This document shows positions 10,994-22,648 of a stretch of DNA of 64,000 bases, in pieces (positions within the stretch are counted from its first letter, which is position 1; each line of letters opens with the position of its first letter). This stretch comes from Chrysoperla carnea. Its lineage: Eukaryota; Arthropoda; Insecta; Neuroptera; Chrysopidae. Below the pieces are notes generated by a model. The model saw only the letters and a program-made list of their open reading frames with translations. It ran no database searches and was not told the DNA's origin. A program made the translations under genes and the position numbers. The stretch spans positions 129,725,960 to 129,789,959 of the forward strand of contig NC_058337.1 of NCBI RefSeq assembly GCF_905475395.1. The letters run 5' to 3'.

Positions 10994-11066
10994 AAGAACA
11001 ACCACATTGGTACCTTTATTATCAGAGGAATACATAACAAACGCGGTAAATTTAAATATAGTATGA
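10994..11066 (+). CDS. terminal exon of the same unidentified gene
   Basis: Follows a TTTGTTTCAG acceptor. Joined to the exon at 9356 it keeps the frame across a split GAA codon and reads ERTTTLVPLLSEEYITNA. Two 3' outcomes are possible. The sequence after position 11045 is GTAAAT, a usable donor on a codon boundary. If it is not used, translation runs seven more codons (AVNLNIV) to TGA at 11064-11066. I favour the terminal-exon reading because no further + strand exon was found and an AT-rich 3' UTR-like tract follows. Confidence in the exon is moderate and in its end lower. Confidence 0.55.
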
Positions 11067-14000
11067 ATTATCTTGTTAATCTTTTTAATTATTTTTACAA
11101 TACTAAACGAATATTATAATAATAATTATATTAATAATATCAATAACAATAAAAAATAATGAAAATTTTAATTATAAAACAAAAGATGGAAAAAAAATAC
11201 AAATATATTATTGAAAAATATATAAATAAATGAATACAATATTTTTTGTTAATTAATTAAATTAATTATTTATATGAATATTAATTAAATAGTCAATACC
11301 AATTTTTAAAACAAATGTAATATTTATGTTTATAATATAATTAATTATACACAATGTTAAAAAGAAAAAAAAAGCCAAAATTTATAAACAATGTTTTGTT
11401 TTCTAAATGAATTTTGTTATTAGAAAAAATATTTATTTGTTAAATATTGTAATTCTTTGTTCAATTATATAAAAATTGTAAGAACTTGAAAATTAAATAT
11501 ATACTTGAAGTCACCACTTCCCTAAAGAAAACCCTAATACACCTGATTAAAAACGGCGAATTTTACAGGATAACTTTCTTTTACTAAATCAAATACGATC
11601 CCAATCCGGTGTTTAGTACACCAAGATAAAATTCATTAAAGTTAGTTTGCATTTTGTATCAGATCGAAATGAAAATCTATTCAGATTATTCTGAAACTAA
11701 ATAGTTCTGAAAAATTCACCTACTAATCCCTTAGAAAATTTGATGAAACGAATTTTTGCTGATTAAAATTTAATTATACTTATATTAATAAAACGAGATT
11801 GTGTGGAAAATCTCAATATTCAAATATCGGTTTTTATTACCGTTCATAAGTTTTTCTAGACGACGTCAATCTAATTTATTCGATAAATAGATATTTTGTA
11901 CCAGTCCTATTGAAAATGTTTTCTTTTTAACCTTGGAAACTATCAAAGTTTTAACTTAAAAGGAAGCCTACAAGCTCCAACGACATCGGAAATATAGTTC
12001 CATGTAGAAATCTTGAACTTACAATTACTTTAAATAAAATCTTACAGAAGAAAATTTTGAGAGCTTTTTCATATTATACCAAAACCAATTATTTATAATA
12101 AGATCACTTAGGACTAGAGGCTTCAATTATCAACAGCGGTCTCTGAAACCAAGATTTTACCCACAATCGTCAAACAAAACTAATTAAAATGCTTTAATAA
12201 AATAAAAATAAAAAAATATTTTTTTGTATTCTTTCAAATTAAGGATAAAGCACAATTAAGAATTTCTTTTCTTTTTTTATACTTTTAACATTGTACGAAA
12301 AAGAAACAAATCTAGAAGTAATGAGAAGTACTCGAAAGAAAAGAAGAAAAAAAAGGACCAAAAATACACACAAAGTTAAACAAAGAAAAAAATAATTAAA
12401 TTGAAAAGTGTATAAAAAATAATTATTTGAATGACTAATAAGGAATTATTTGAAAAATATTTATGAAATAAAATGATGAAGAAAAAGAAATATATTTAGT
12501 AATGATCATTTGAAACAATTTCTTTCAATAAATTTATGGAAAAACAAAAACTCGAATTAAGAAGAATATTTATTACAAATGATTAAAAAAAAATTATAAA
12601 ATAAAATACAGTGTGGTCTTTAAATGCGATACGAAAATTAAAATAATGTTTTCATTAAGTTATTAAAAATGAAAAGGAAGAAACAGGTTAATGAAAGAAA
12701 AGAATTACAAATAAAAGAAAGATTTATTAATTCGAACAAAAACACACGAATGAATTATATAAATTAATATTTATTATGTAGAATGGCCATCTGTTAATTG
12801 GAAACAGAACTATTATTCATTTTTAGAACACGAGTGCCGCCTCTGAATGGAAAAGGAAATTATTGGTAATATTAGACAGTGAGAAGAATAGGTGGCGTTA
12901 AGGTATGGAGTTTCGAGTTTCGTAAAATCCATTGTGATAACGTCACGTATTTTTACCAATTCACTCTCTGTGTTTCGGTTTTGATGTTTTGACTGTAAAA
13001 TTTGAGATGGGGGTTAGTAATATTTTGATGCTAAAACGATAATTCTGGTTGTTCTTAGAACGCCTTTTTATATTTTTCGTCAATTATCGGAGGTTTTGTC
13101 AAAATATTTTGGTACATTTCACATTGTGCTCTTCGAATTCTCAGAAGTTTGTTAAAAAAAGGCAGTCAGTAGTTTAAACAAAATTAATATCTCCATTGGA
13201 ACGAAATTTTGACTTCGCCGAAAGCCTTTAATATTTTAAAAGCGCTCTTAGCACAATTAAAAACTTTTAATTTGTAAAATTTTAATTTTCGAAGCAAACT
13301 TAAAGACCATTCATTCACACAATTAAATTATTTGAAAAAGTACACAAATTGTTTGTATTAGGTACAATGTTTCATGAACATGCTCTACAAAAAATTAGGG
13401 CGCCAAAATTAAAGAATAAATAACTTTATATATATATATAATAATTATATAATAAATATAATAATTGTAATTCCTAATGCTAAAAAAAATAATTGTTTTT
13501 AATTCTACATTTAAAAATGTTTTTAATATACAAATTTTATATTAATACAAAAACCAAACAAATTTTTTCACACACACAATGTCACTATTTTTGGAATTAC
13601 AAAAAAAAAAAAAAAAAAACACTTTTTTGGATAAATTAAAATTAATTAAATTAATATTTTAAAAATACACATACATGTATAGGTATAACATATCTTATAA
13701 AAATAATAACTCAATTAATTGATTAAATAATTAATAATAAAAAACAAGCAGTAATTTTTTGTGCCAAATGTTTTATAAAAAAAAATCATTTTTGTCAAAA
13801 ATTAAAAAAAAAACATGTCCAAATGTGTCATTAAATAAAATGTTATACTTAAAATTAATCGATATTAATAAAATTAAGAATATGGGTGACTAAAATGTAA
13901 AAAAAATAGATTCCTTAAGAAAAAATTTTCATTGATTTTCACTGGATATTTCTGCAAGTCAATTGTACGAAATTTTGTATTTCGTTTTTTAATGTGTTTA

Positions 14001-16214
14001 TGCAATATACATTACGTGTAGCTAATATGTATTGCATAAGCGAATACAAAGACTGATTTTTTTCATACCAATGATATTATTTCTCTTCTGGATATCTTTG
14101 ACTACACTTTCTAAAACTTATTAATGGTGGGGGTTAATGATTCAGAAATCTTGAGTCAAATAATTTTTCATCACTATTGAAGAATAAGATCAATTTTCAA
14201 ACAGACAATTATGTGATAATTAGTACTGACATCCTTGGTTTATAAATAAAACCCACAAAGCCCATGGCGTGTTGGTGATTGCATCACGCAGAAACTACTG
14301 AAGATATCGTGATACGACATTTTCCTTTATTGTTATAGTTCCAAAGATCATTTTAATGAGATCGGAGGTTAAGCTATAGTAAATGACAATAAGATCGTTG
14401 GCCAACTGGTAGGGACCAGTCGGGAATAACTTTTTGCATCATAAGACAAGCAGCTTTGGAATCTAATGTAATAGAGAAATAATGTCATTCGAGGCAGAAG
14501 TAATAACCATTACTACATTTGAGCTGAATTATTAGAAATTTTAATAATGAATACATCGAATAATTGCATCGACAAATGTGTATTTTTCTGATTTGACATG
14601 CATGAGGCGATTTTAAATTAATCGAGGGTTTGAAGATTGTTAAAATAGCATGAAATAATAAACCTTTCATAATATAAAAAAATTTACAACCAATAAAAAT
14701 ATACTACTTAAATATTTACGACTAATTGAATAGACTAATTTTTGTACAAAGTCAATTATTTTTGAGAAGGCCTATAATAGCCTATTTAAGTCAATCGTTC
14801 TTAGTAGCATAACGAATATAGACTCATATAATTTCATGCTATTTCAATAATTGAGAATATCTGTCAACATAATTGGAAATTAATTTTTAATTTAAAAAAT
14901 AAATTGATGAAATATCCATTGAATTTTTTCAAGTATGAATGATTTTTATAATTTTAATAATGTGGAAAAAGAGATATTAAAAAAATTAGTTTAATTAACA
15001 CGCCAATCATTTCACCAAAATGTCTCTGAGTTAAATTAATTAATCACAAAAAAACAACAAAAAATTAAAGGAAATTTTTAAGAAACACTAAATATATGCA
15101 CCATACGTACTAATTAATTTATTTCTTAAAAAAAAAAAATAATTTATTAATAAATATAATATATTAATAAAATTTAATATCTAAAAAATATATAAAAATG
15201 TGTTAAAATAATTGAAATTTATTTATATTCATTATATTTGATATTTTCTACAATTAAAAAAAAAAATAATTTGAAATTGAGAATTAAGGACAAAAAGTAT
15301 TATTTTCAAAGGGCAGGTATTTGAATTTGTATAACCGTGCGTTTATGTAAAGATCATAGAATAAATTGTTCAAATATTAGAAAATTTATTAAAAATTGAT
15401 TATATATATTTATTATTTAATGAAATAAATATATATAATTAAATAATAATTCAATTGGAAGAATAACTTTGATACATTGAGAGTTCAAACCAATTGAAGA
15501 GAGAATTGAAACTCATCCAATTTAGTCTTTATAGTTAATGCTAGATGGCATTGCAGTTCTAGTGCACGGTTCGTATGAAGTATGAAGTGGGAATTTTAAA
15601 ATATTTTATAATGTAATTTTTTGAATTTAAAAGCGGAAGAAAAATTATTATATACGAAAAATATCAAATATTATGTTAATATGGTAAACATGTTTTAAAA
15701 AGATAATAAAAATTTTATTAAAAAAATACGCTAGATAAATAAAATACCAAATAATAGAGCCAGATAATATCTGATAAAATTCACCAAAATATTTTTCATT
15801 ACACATTCCACAATTTAAGGTTGTTTGGCCGGAAACCCACTTATTAATAATTTGATGAAATTTGATTGTGTTATTCTGGGTCAGAGATGGAGAACTGTGG
15901 CAAGCAATACAAAAAATTATTTGTTGGAAAGATAGGCAAAGAACAACTTATAAATATACAGTTATGTGTGTCTTGAGTGTACGTATGCATACTACGTCTA
16001 AGTATTATGTATAGAATCAGGACTGTTGTCCTAAACAGGACACGTATACGAGTATGATTTTACGCACTTGACTATTGATAACTGGAAGTTGCCACCCCGC
16101 CAACTAGCGATAATAATTCGTAGTAATCGAAACAAAAAGTGGACTCGTTTTCAGTAGTTCCAATTTACGACTACCAGCTTAATAACCATTTATAAATAAT
16201 GGCCGTACCTTTAA

Positions 16215-16262
16215 GCTAGCAACATTGATATTACATTATATAATGTAGTGTCAATGGCTAGC
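16215..16262. repeat. 48-bp imperfect palindrome
   Basis: GCTAGC at 16215-16220 pairs with GCTAGC at 16257-16262, and CATTGA, TACATTA and TATAATGTA segments pair between them around a TATA centre. It could be a tiny foldback remnant. Confidence 0.55.
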
Positions 16263-16883
16263 AAGTAAATGAAATAAATCTTTTTGGAAAAAAAGTCGAT
16301 AAGATACTTATCATCGAAAATTGAGAACTTATATATTTAAATATTGTCTGGTATTAATATTTGGAATATAAATTAGTCTTTCTTTCCAAAGATTGACCCC
16401 AAAAAAACAAACAAAAAACTGTTATACTTTTAAAACATTAAAAAAAAACAAAAAAGAAAATTACTAGATAATTTTAAATAAATACGAATGCATATGAAAC
16501 TGACATTATAATTTTTTTTTAAATAAAAATTTTTAGATTGAATGAATAATTTTATTATAACAATTAATAAAAAAAAAACTAATATTATAAAGAAGTAAAT
16601 TTTAAATATTATAATAATTAACAAAAAAAAAAATTGTATTGTACTAATATCTAAAGTTTTAATAAAATTAATTAATTCACTTAATTAAACCGTTTAATAA
16701 TTAATTAAAATTGATAAATGTAATTATTGTGCCAGTTATATATGTATGTTTGTTTATATATTTGATGAAAAAAAAAACACTCCGTTATATTAAAATTATT
16801 ATATTGTACCTAAAAAAAAAATAAATGTATTTATTCCTAATAATTAACATAAATAAAGTATCTGAATATTCGCACATGATTTG

Positions 16884-16908
16884 TTTTTTTTTTTTTTTTT
16901 TTTTTTTT
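16884..16908. repeat. poly-T run (25)
   Basis: Uninterrupted T tract. On the - strand it could mark the A-tail of a retroposed copy, but no body is recognisable. Confidence 0.8.
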
Positions 16909-17080
16909 ATTTGCATAAAATCTTATTTTCTTAAGGAAAAATTATTTTCGCACAAGCCCTTTTAATACAATAATATTTTATGCATTTTAATTATATTATT
17001 TGTTTATAAACCGTACCTGGATGACCGAGCTTTGCAGTACCGATGACCGAGTTAAAAAGACACAAATTGTATCGCTAATA

Positions 17081-17610
17081 CAGTAGAATCTCGATAAGTT
17101 AAACCTCGGTAACATAAAAACCTTAGTTACTTCAAAAAATACTACGTTCCCTTCCCATCAGAGCCCAAAACCTCTATAGCTTAAAATACGCAACCTCTAT
17201 AACTTAAATAAATAATTTCTGTTAGGCCCTCAGTAACTAAAAGAAATGTTTCCACAACCTCTATAACATAAAATTGTGTGAATGAGTCATTTTGAAAGAG
17301 TGTCAAAACAAATGGTTTCGATATTTATTGCTTGCACGTTTTTACTTGTTAACGTAAACAATAACATTACCTATTGTTTGCTTTATCTAAATCAAACAAA
17401 GTCCAATTTCTTCCACCAAACACAACATCACAACTTCAACCTTTGGATCAGGGAATAATTAAAAATTTTAAAACAGTATACAGAAAAGAAGTTGTTAGAA
17501 AAATGATAGCTGATATGGAGCAAAATACATAGACCCTTGATAACTAAAAACCTCTATAACTTAAAATATTTTTTGTTTCCCTTGGACTTTAACTTATCGA
17601 GATTCTACTG
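17081..17610 (+). mobile_element. Tigger/pogo transposon, internally deleted, 530 bp
   Basis: A perfect 23-bp terminal inverted repeat begins CAGTAGAATCTCGATAAG and is flanked by TA (17079-17080 and 17611-17612). Subterminal ACCTCTATAACTTAAA-like units recur several times, a pogo/Tigger feature. The interior keeps a piece of transposase (17398-17532). The element is far shorter than an autonomous Tigger, so it is a deletion derivative that could only move with a transposase supplied in trans. Confidence 0.92.
17398..17532 (+). pseudogene. Tigger/pogo transposase C-terminal fragment (DDE_1)
   Basis: Translates as KVQFLPPNTTSQLQPLDQ then GIIKNFK and a basic helix, ending at TAG. LPPNTTSxLQPLDQGIIKxFK is the hallmark of the pogo/Tigger/CENP-B DDE_1 domain, and the Asp in QPLDQG is the third catalytic acid in that family (established knowledge). 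Only about 44 residues remain. The HTH DNA-binding region and the first two acidic residues are absent, so it is non-functional. Confidence 0.85.
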
Positions 17611-17612
17611 TA

Positions 17613-17757
17613 TAAGAACCGTTTAAAATTTCTCCATGCAAATGTCAATTTGAATGTCCCAGTAATGTACTTTATTTCGTTAGCTACGATGTACACCAAT
17701 AGATGTCAGGAAGAGTCATATTTTGCAGTGTATGTTTCAGTTTTCCCCATGAAGCAT
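17613..17757 (+). repeat. fragment of the GATGTC-family repeat interrupted by other insertions
   Basis: ACACCAATAGATGTC with a following CATATTTT recurs in the 268-bp tandem units at about 18250 and 18515. CTGGATGACCGAGCTT occurs at 17017 on the far side of the Tigger element. The Tigger element and the foldback at 17758 therefore appear to have landed in older copies of this repeat. Confidence 0.5.
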
Positions 17758-18043
17758 ATAGGCAGGAGAACGATCGCTATAGAAAATATTGTCCCCGAAA
17801 TATGGATAAAATAAGTGAGGCGCTGCCATCAATACGTAGTATCAATAAAAGCGGGCTGTTGTGCGCTAATTTCAAATGATATATCAATTTGTACATTATG
17901 CTAACAACAACAGCTGACTTCACAGATACTACCTCCTGATGACAGCGCGGCTGGTAGCTTAAAAATGAACTATAAATTCTACAAATTTTTAGGGACAGGT
18001 ACGCTAATGCTTTAGTACATAGCGATCTTTCTCCTGTTCTATA
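17758..18043. mobile_element. foldback element, about 286 bp
   Basis: GGCAGGAGAACGATCGCTAT at 17761 is inverted as ATAGCGATCTTTCTCCTGTT at about 18019-18038. A second inner block, GCGCTGCCATCAATACGTAG, pairs with the CTACCTCCTGATGACAGCGC region. The host repeat sequence resumes on the right with GGATAAAACGACG-like sequence. No coding potential was seen. Confidence 0.6.
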
Positions 18044-18062
18044 ACCTTCATGGTTTTGACAC

Positions 18063-18772
18063 AGATAAAACGACGTTTTTTAAAAATGAAACCTAGCTGG
18101 ATCGACTTTTCGCCCCAAAAAACACCTGCATACTCATTTTCATGAAAATCGTTGGAGCCATTTCCGAGATCGTTGATATATATATATATATATATATATA
18201 AGAATTGCTCGTCAATATTAATATCTGGATGACCGAGCTTCGCTCGGTTATTCGCCAATAGATGTCAGCAAGAATCATATTTTTCACTTTAGACTACTCA
18301 AACGCCTCCTTTTTGTTATGTTATAATTTGCATTATATTTCATTAACTACGTTATACACCAATAGATGTCTGATGAATTTTTCATGAAAAGACGGATAAA
18401 ACGACATTTCTGATAAATGAAACCTAGCTAGATCGACTTATCGCCCCAAAAAACCCCTACATACTCATTTTCATGAAAATCGTTGGAGCCATCTGGATGA
18501 CCGAGCTTCGCTCGGTTATTCGCCAATAGATGTCAGCAAGAATCATATTTTTCACTTTAGACTACTCAAACGCCTCCTTTTTGTTATGTTATAATTTGCA
18601 TTGTATTTCATTAGCTACGTTATACACCAATAGATGTCTAATGAATTTTTCATGAAAAGACGGATAAAACGACATTTCTGATAAATGAAACCTAGCTAGA
18701 TCGACTTATCGCCCCAAAAAACCCCTACATACTCATTTTCATGAAAATCGTTGAAGCCATTTCCAAGATCGT

Positions 18773-18833
<61 letters not shown>

Positions 18834-18840
18834 AGAATTG
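18063..18840 (-). repeat. 268-bp tandem array with hairpin and (TA)n ends
   Basis: Two adjacent units of 268 bp (18223-18490 and 18491-18758) follow a partial unit. All carry ATGAAACCTAGCT, TCGCCCCAAAAAAC and CATGAAAATCGTTG blocks. Each full unit begins with ATCTGGATGA and a perfect hairpin, CCGAGC-TTC-GCTCGG. Two outer copies end in GATCGTTGA plus (TA)n plus AAGAATTGCTCG. Similar dispersed repeats are known in many insect genomes, but I cannot assign the class. Confidence 0.75.
18775..18831. repeat. (TA)n microsatellite, 57 bp
   Basis: Uninterrupted alternating AT. A shorter one (about 27 bp) lies at 18175-18201 in the equivalent position of the neighbouring unit, so the microsatellite is part of the repeat family and has expanded here. 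Confidence 0.95.
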
Positions 18841-19244
18841 CTCGTTTAAATATATAAGATAATATTAAGAGTGAAATAATTGTGGGAAAACTTAAGCTCT
18901 TCAAATGTTTAAGTTGCAAAGTTTTTCCTGCCTATGGATTTTTCAAAGTAACTAAGTTCCAAAAATCCTAATCTAATTAAAAGACAAACAAATTGTTGTG
19001 TACACCTTAAGGAAAATTTCTAAAAATCAATTTAATGGGTCAAATTCGCAAGCAAAAAATTTGTGTTATTTTTTCTAAGAGGTTTTTATAACCCACTTTT
19101 AAAAATATTGAAAAAATCGAGAAAATTTTTGTTCTCCGATTTGAATCAAATGCGTTTGTTTTCCAGAGTAATTTTTGTCCAAAAAATTAAATATACTGTT
19201 TGACGATGGAACGTGCAATGTAGTTTCTAAGTTGTCATCAAAAT

Positions 19245-19337
19245 TATATAAGAAGGATTTTCGGAGCCGTTTCAGTCGACATTAATCACAAATAAACCAA
19301 AGGTTAAGTGACAACAGCCACCGAAAGAAACTAAAAG
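19245..19337 (+). promoter_or_regulatory. candidate TATA/Inr core promoter and non-coding first exon
   Basis: TATATAAG begins at 19245 and an arthropod initiator TTCAGTC places the +1 A at 19274, 29 bases downstream, which is the ideal spacing. The putative leader 19274-19337 has no ATG and ends AAAAG before GTAAGAAC, a strong splice donor. This arrangement is common for insect secreted and cuticle genes, with a short leader exon then an intron. No following coding exon was recognised on the + strand, so the gene may be distant, dead or missed. Confidence 0.5.
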
Positions 19338-19942
19338 GTAAGAACATAAATCAAAAAGCTCATGAAAAAATCATATTACCCTTTAAAAATAATTTCTCAA
19401 TTCGTGTTTGCTTTTAAAAAACTATCGCCGTGATTGAAGTTCGGTTTTACGTCTTTCTTGACCAATAAGTTAATCAAGTATAAAATTTTTAAGAATCAAA
19501 ATAAGTAAAGTCATTGACTCTAACAGATTATAACATAAAAACTTATCTTTCAACAACAACGTACCTAATGATTCTAATAAATATTTCTTGTTATGTGAAG
19601 TAATACTATTTTACGAGGTCATAATAGATCAAACAGAGTCATAGACCTTTAAAGTGGAATTCATTATTCATAATCTTAATACCTACGAAATGAAATATAT
19701 ACTTACCACTATTTTATTCCATTTTCATATCTCATTGAAGTCTCTCTCCATAAAGTACCCATACAGTAATGTACAAATTAAGCTCAAATAAGTTGGACAA
19801 AAATCTGCAAATGGGTCGTTGTGAGCTTGGCATGAGCTAAAATTACGTTTTCGTCGAGAGCATAGCGATAGTGGTCGTAATGAGGAACGATTGAAGATAT
19901 ATTTCGAGCGTTGTGAGCGCCTAGTGGAATGCACTATAAGTA
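19338..19942. other. no exon recognised downstream of the candidate promoter
   Basis: Both strands were scanned for an acceptor followed by a convincing open frame. A relatively GC-rich stretch at 19790-19935 stands out, but its open frames are short and unlike a known protein. Confidence 0.4.
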
Positions 19943-20184
19943 CAGTAGACCCGCGTTAATCCCGCACCCCTTGTAATCCGACATAACAATAACGGTAATT
20001 ACAACGCAGATTTATTATAAATGCATGAATTCTTCGTGGATGAAATTAGAAATCTTTCACTTTAATATGTAATTTGTCGGATTACAAGGTATTCTTTATC
20101 AAAAAGTTTCGGACTACGATTTACCGACAAATTCGATTATTCGACACAACCTTGCAAAACGTTTGGATTACCGCGGGTCCGCTG
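19943..20184. mobile_element. Tigger/pogo-type MITE, 242 bp
   Basis: Ends CAGTAGACCCGCGTTAATCC and, inverted, CAGCGGACCCGCGGTAATCC. TA is present on both sides (19941-19942 and 20185-20186). Internal GGATTACAAGG and CCTTGTAATCC units repeat the subterminal motif. No coding sequence. Confidence 0.85.
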
Positions 20185-20186
20185 TA

Positions 20187-22640
20187 GTTACAAAAGAAGA
20201 CAGACAATTTAAGTACATAGTTTCTTTTCATAAGATAAAATTTACGAGTTAGAAAGCAGCTGTACGTCAAACACCTCTCTCGCCTGGGAATCTCATACAC
20301 ATAAATTTGAACTAAGAATTTAGTTTTGTAAAAGCAGCCATTTATGAAAAGCATTTCCACGGACTAGTCATCTGGTATAGCTGTTTCGACTCAACTCTCG
20401 AATGTACAGACTGATTCAGTTGATTATTTTCGGATCACAATCTACATCACTCTTTGAACCATACTCTTCAATTTTGTTCGAGGATTTCTGTGACATGCGT
20501 CGACGAAATTAAACTTTAATAATAACATTGGCTGATAAAATGTCAAAAATTCACTCGAAGCACTCGATATTTGCAATGAGGATACGTTTCCAAATGTCTA
20601 CCAAATGCTTTGAGTTCGCTCACTTATGCCTATGACAACAGCGACGAATAAACGCTCATTTTCAACTTTGAGTCGTCTCCAAACATACCTTAGAATGACA
20701 AAATTTGATCAAAGATCGGTTAAACGGTTTAAGGTTAATCGGTTAAACGGAAAGGTTGTCGTGCACAAGAGTTAATATGTTAAACAAAAGTTGGACCTCC
20801 TACCTTGGATGATTCCTGCGCAAGAGCCTGTCGTTATCACTTTTTATTTACAAAAAATCGTGAACGAAAATTTCATTTTGTATTTTCGTACCCATAACAA
20901 GAACTTCCCTATGAGAAGTTAAAAAGGATAACTAATAAAAATACAACAGATATTCGATATTTTCATTTATGTATATTTTTGCAGATAAAGATTTTCAGTA
21001 TAACGTTATCTTTTAGTAGAATCGGCATACATTATTTTTTTTAATTTATTTTTAAATTTAAATAATTGAACTTCACTCTTTCGTTAAATATATATTTTAT
21101 TATATATATTTTAAAATTTTTTTTAAATTAAATATCTCAACAATATTTTCTTTTAGTGTGTCTCCGTAAGTTGTTCTTTCAACTTACACAACAGCAGATT
21201 ACAATACACATCTTTCACTGTTAAATATTTTCAGCATTTCCGTGTTGTAGTTTTTTTTTTTTTTTCATAATTAAAAAGAGAAACATTCAGTAGAATAGTA
21301 ATTACACAATATTTTGGTAAAATGATTTTTTGATTTGATGATAAAAAGCATTTATGAACAATTTTTTTTTTTACGTCGAAATACACTTTTCAGCAGAATA
21401 TGATTTAAAAGCGTTGCATTTTTTTTTTTGCACTACATAAAAATAAAATTTTCAAAAAGGAATTTTCATTATCACACGGCGGAGAGAGCATTTCAAAATG
21501 AAATGCGAATTAAAAATAATAAATAAACCCAAAAAAACTGTTTTCGATTTAAAACAACCTTTTTATATCTTTTGATTTCTTTTGTTTTCGAGACGATTAA
21601 TTATGTACAATTTCGCATAAAAATTTATGCATTATTTTATATAAAATCTAGTTTTGAATGAATCAAAACTAAATTCGAAATGTCGGATCGCTTCATTAAA
21701 AGAAAGTATGTTCGAGACGATGTTTAACTCACATAAAACGTTGAAATACTTTCTTTTTAAAATAAAAATACTGTTTATGGTAAATGCATCATCTTCCATC
21801 TTCACATTTTAAGCGTCTTTCGTCGAAAAAAATCGAAAGCATAATTCAGTTTTGATGTTTTCGCTTACCTTTTGTTTTGCTAACATACATATACACATTC
21901 CAGGAAAATTCATCAGTGAGAATTGAAATAAGAACAATGTAACGGAAAAGTCATGGTTTACTCGTAAAATAAGGAATCCGTGTAATTAATAATATTGTCT
22001 ATTCCTGAGAATTCTCACTATTATATCTAAGAATCAAAATTAGTTTTTAGGGTTTTTTCACACTTAGAAAAATCAATTACCGAAAGAAAGTTATAAAAAA
22101 AATTATAAGGAAGCTATAGTTGTCACCAAGCACCTTGTAAAAAAAAATAATATTATGAAATATTCTCGAAACATGAATGGATATTTTTTCGATCGTTTTT
22201 ACAGTTAACAGAGAATCAAGAAAAAAGCCATTTTGGATTTTCTTATGCCAATATTTAACGTGTATATGATCGTTCCTGGAGATCATTTCCATATAAAACG
22301 AAAATTTTTTCTTTAAAACCGAATGAATATATTAACTGGATTCCCAAGACCTTAAAGTTTGTTTTTACAAAAAATGTAGGCTGGTAAGTATTTTCCCCTA
22401 TATCTTTTCTACATTCTACCATCTCATCCCTGCTCTATTCTCCTGTATGGAGGTCAAAGAGTAAGTGCAATAGACATCCGACAAACTTAGCCTCTGTACA
22501 CGGCCCTCTAATTTTATATATATAACACAATACAACTGACGTTTCTTTGATGTACATGCAATTACATGTATTATAAAATGTTATTACAGGGTTGTAATAA
22601 CAACATTTTAACAACTAAAATCCTTTATGCGATTTTCTCT
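20187..22640. other. intergenic DNA, nothing recognised
   Basis: No gene or terminal repeat could be supported. Open frames at 20121-20360 and 22077-22292 (-) have no domain signal. Confidence 0.45.
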
Positions 22641-22648
22641 ATCGAGGG

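Larger units (their letters stand above)
11067..17014. other. long AT-rich tract downstream of the + strand gene end
   Basis: About 6 kb of very AT-rich DNA with homopolymer runs (A19 at 13601-13619, T25 at 16884-16908) and scattered AATAAA. No protein-coding exon is supported. The near end could be a long 3' UTR of the + strand gene, which is inference only. A 48-bp imperfect palindrome lies at 16215-16262. Confidence 0.4.
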
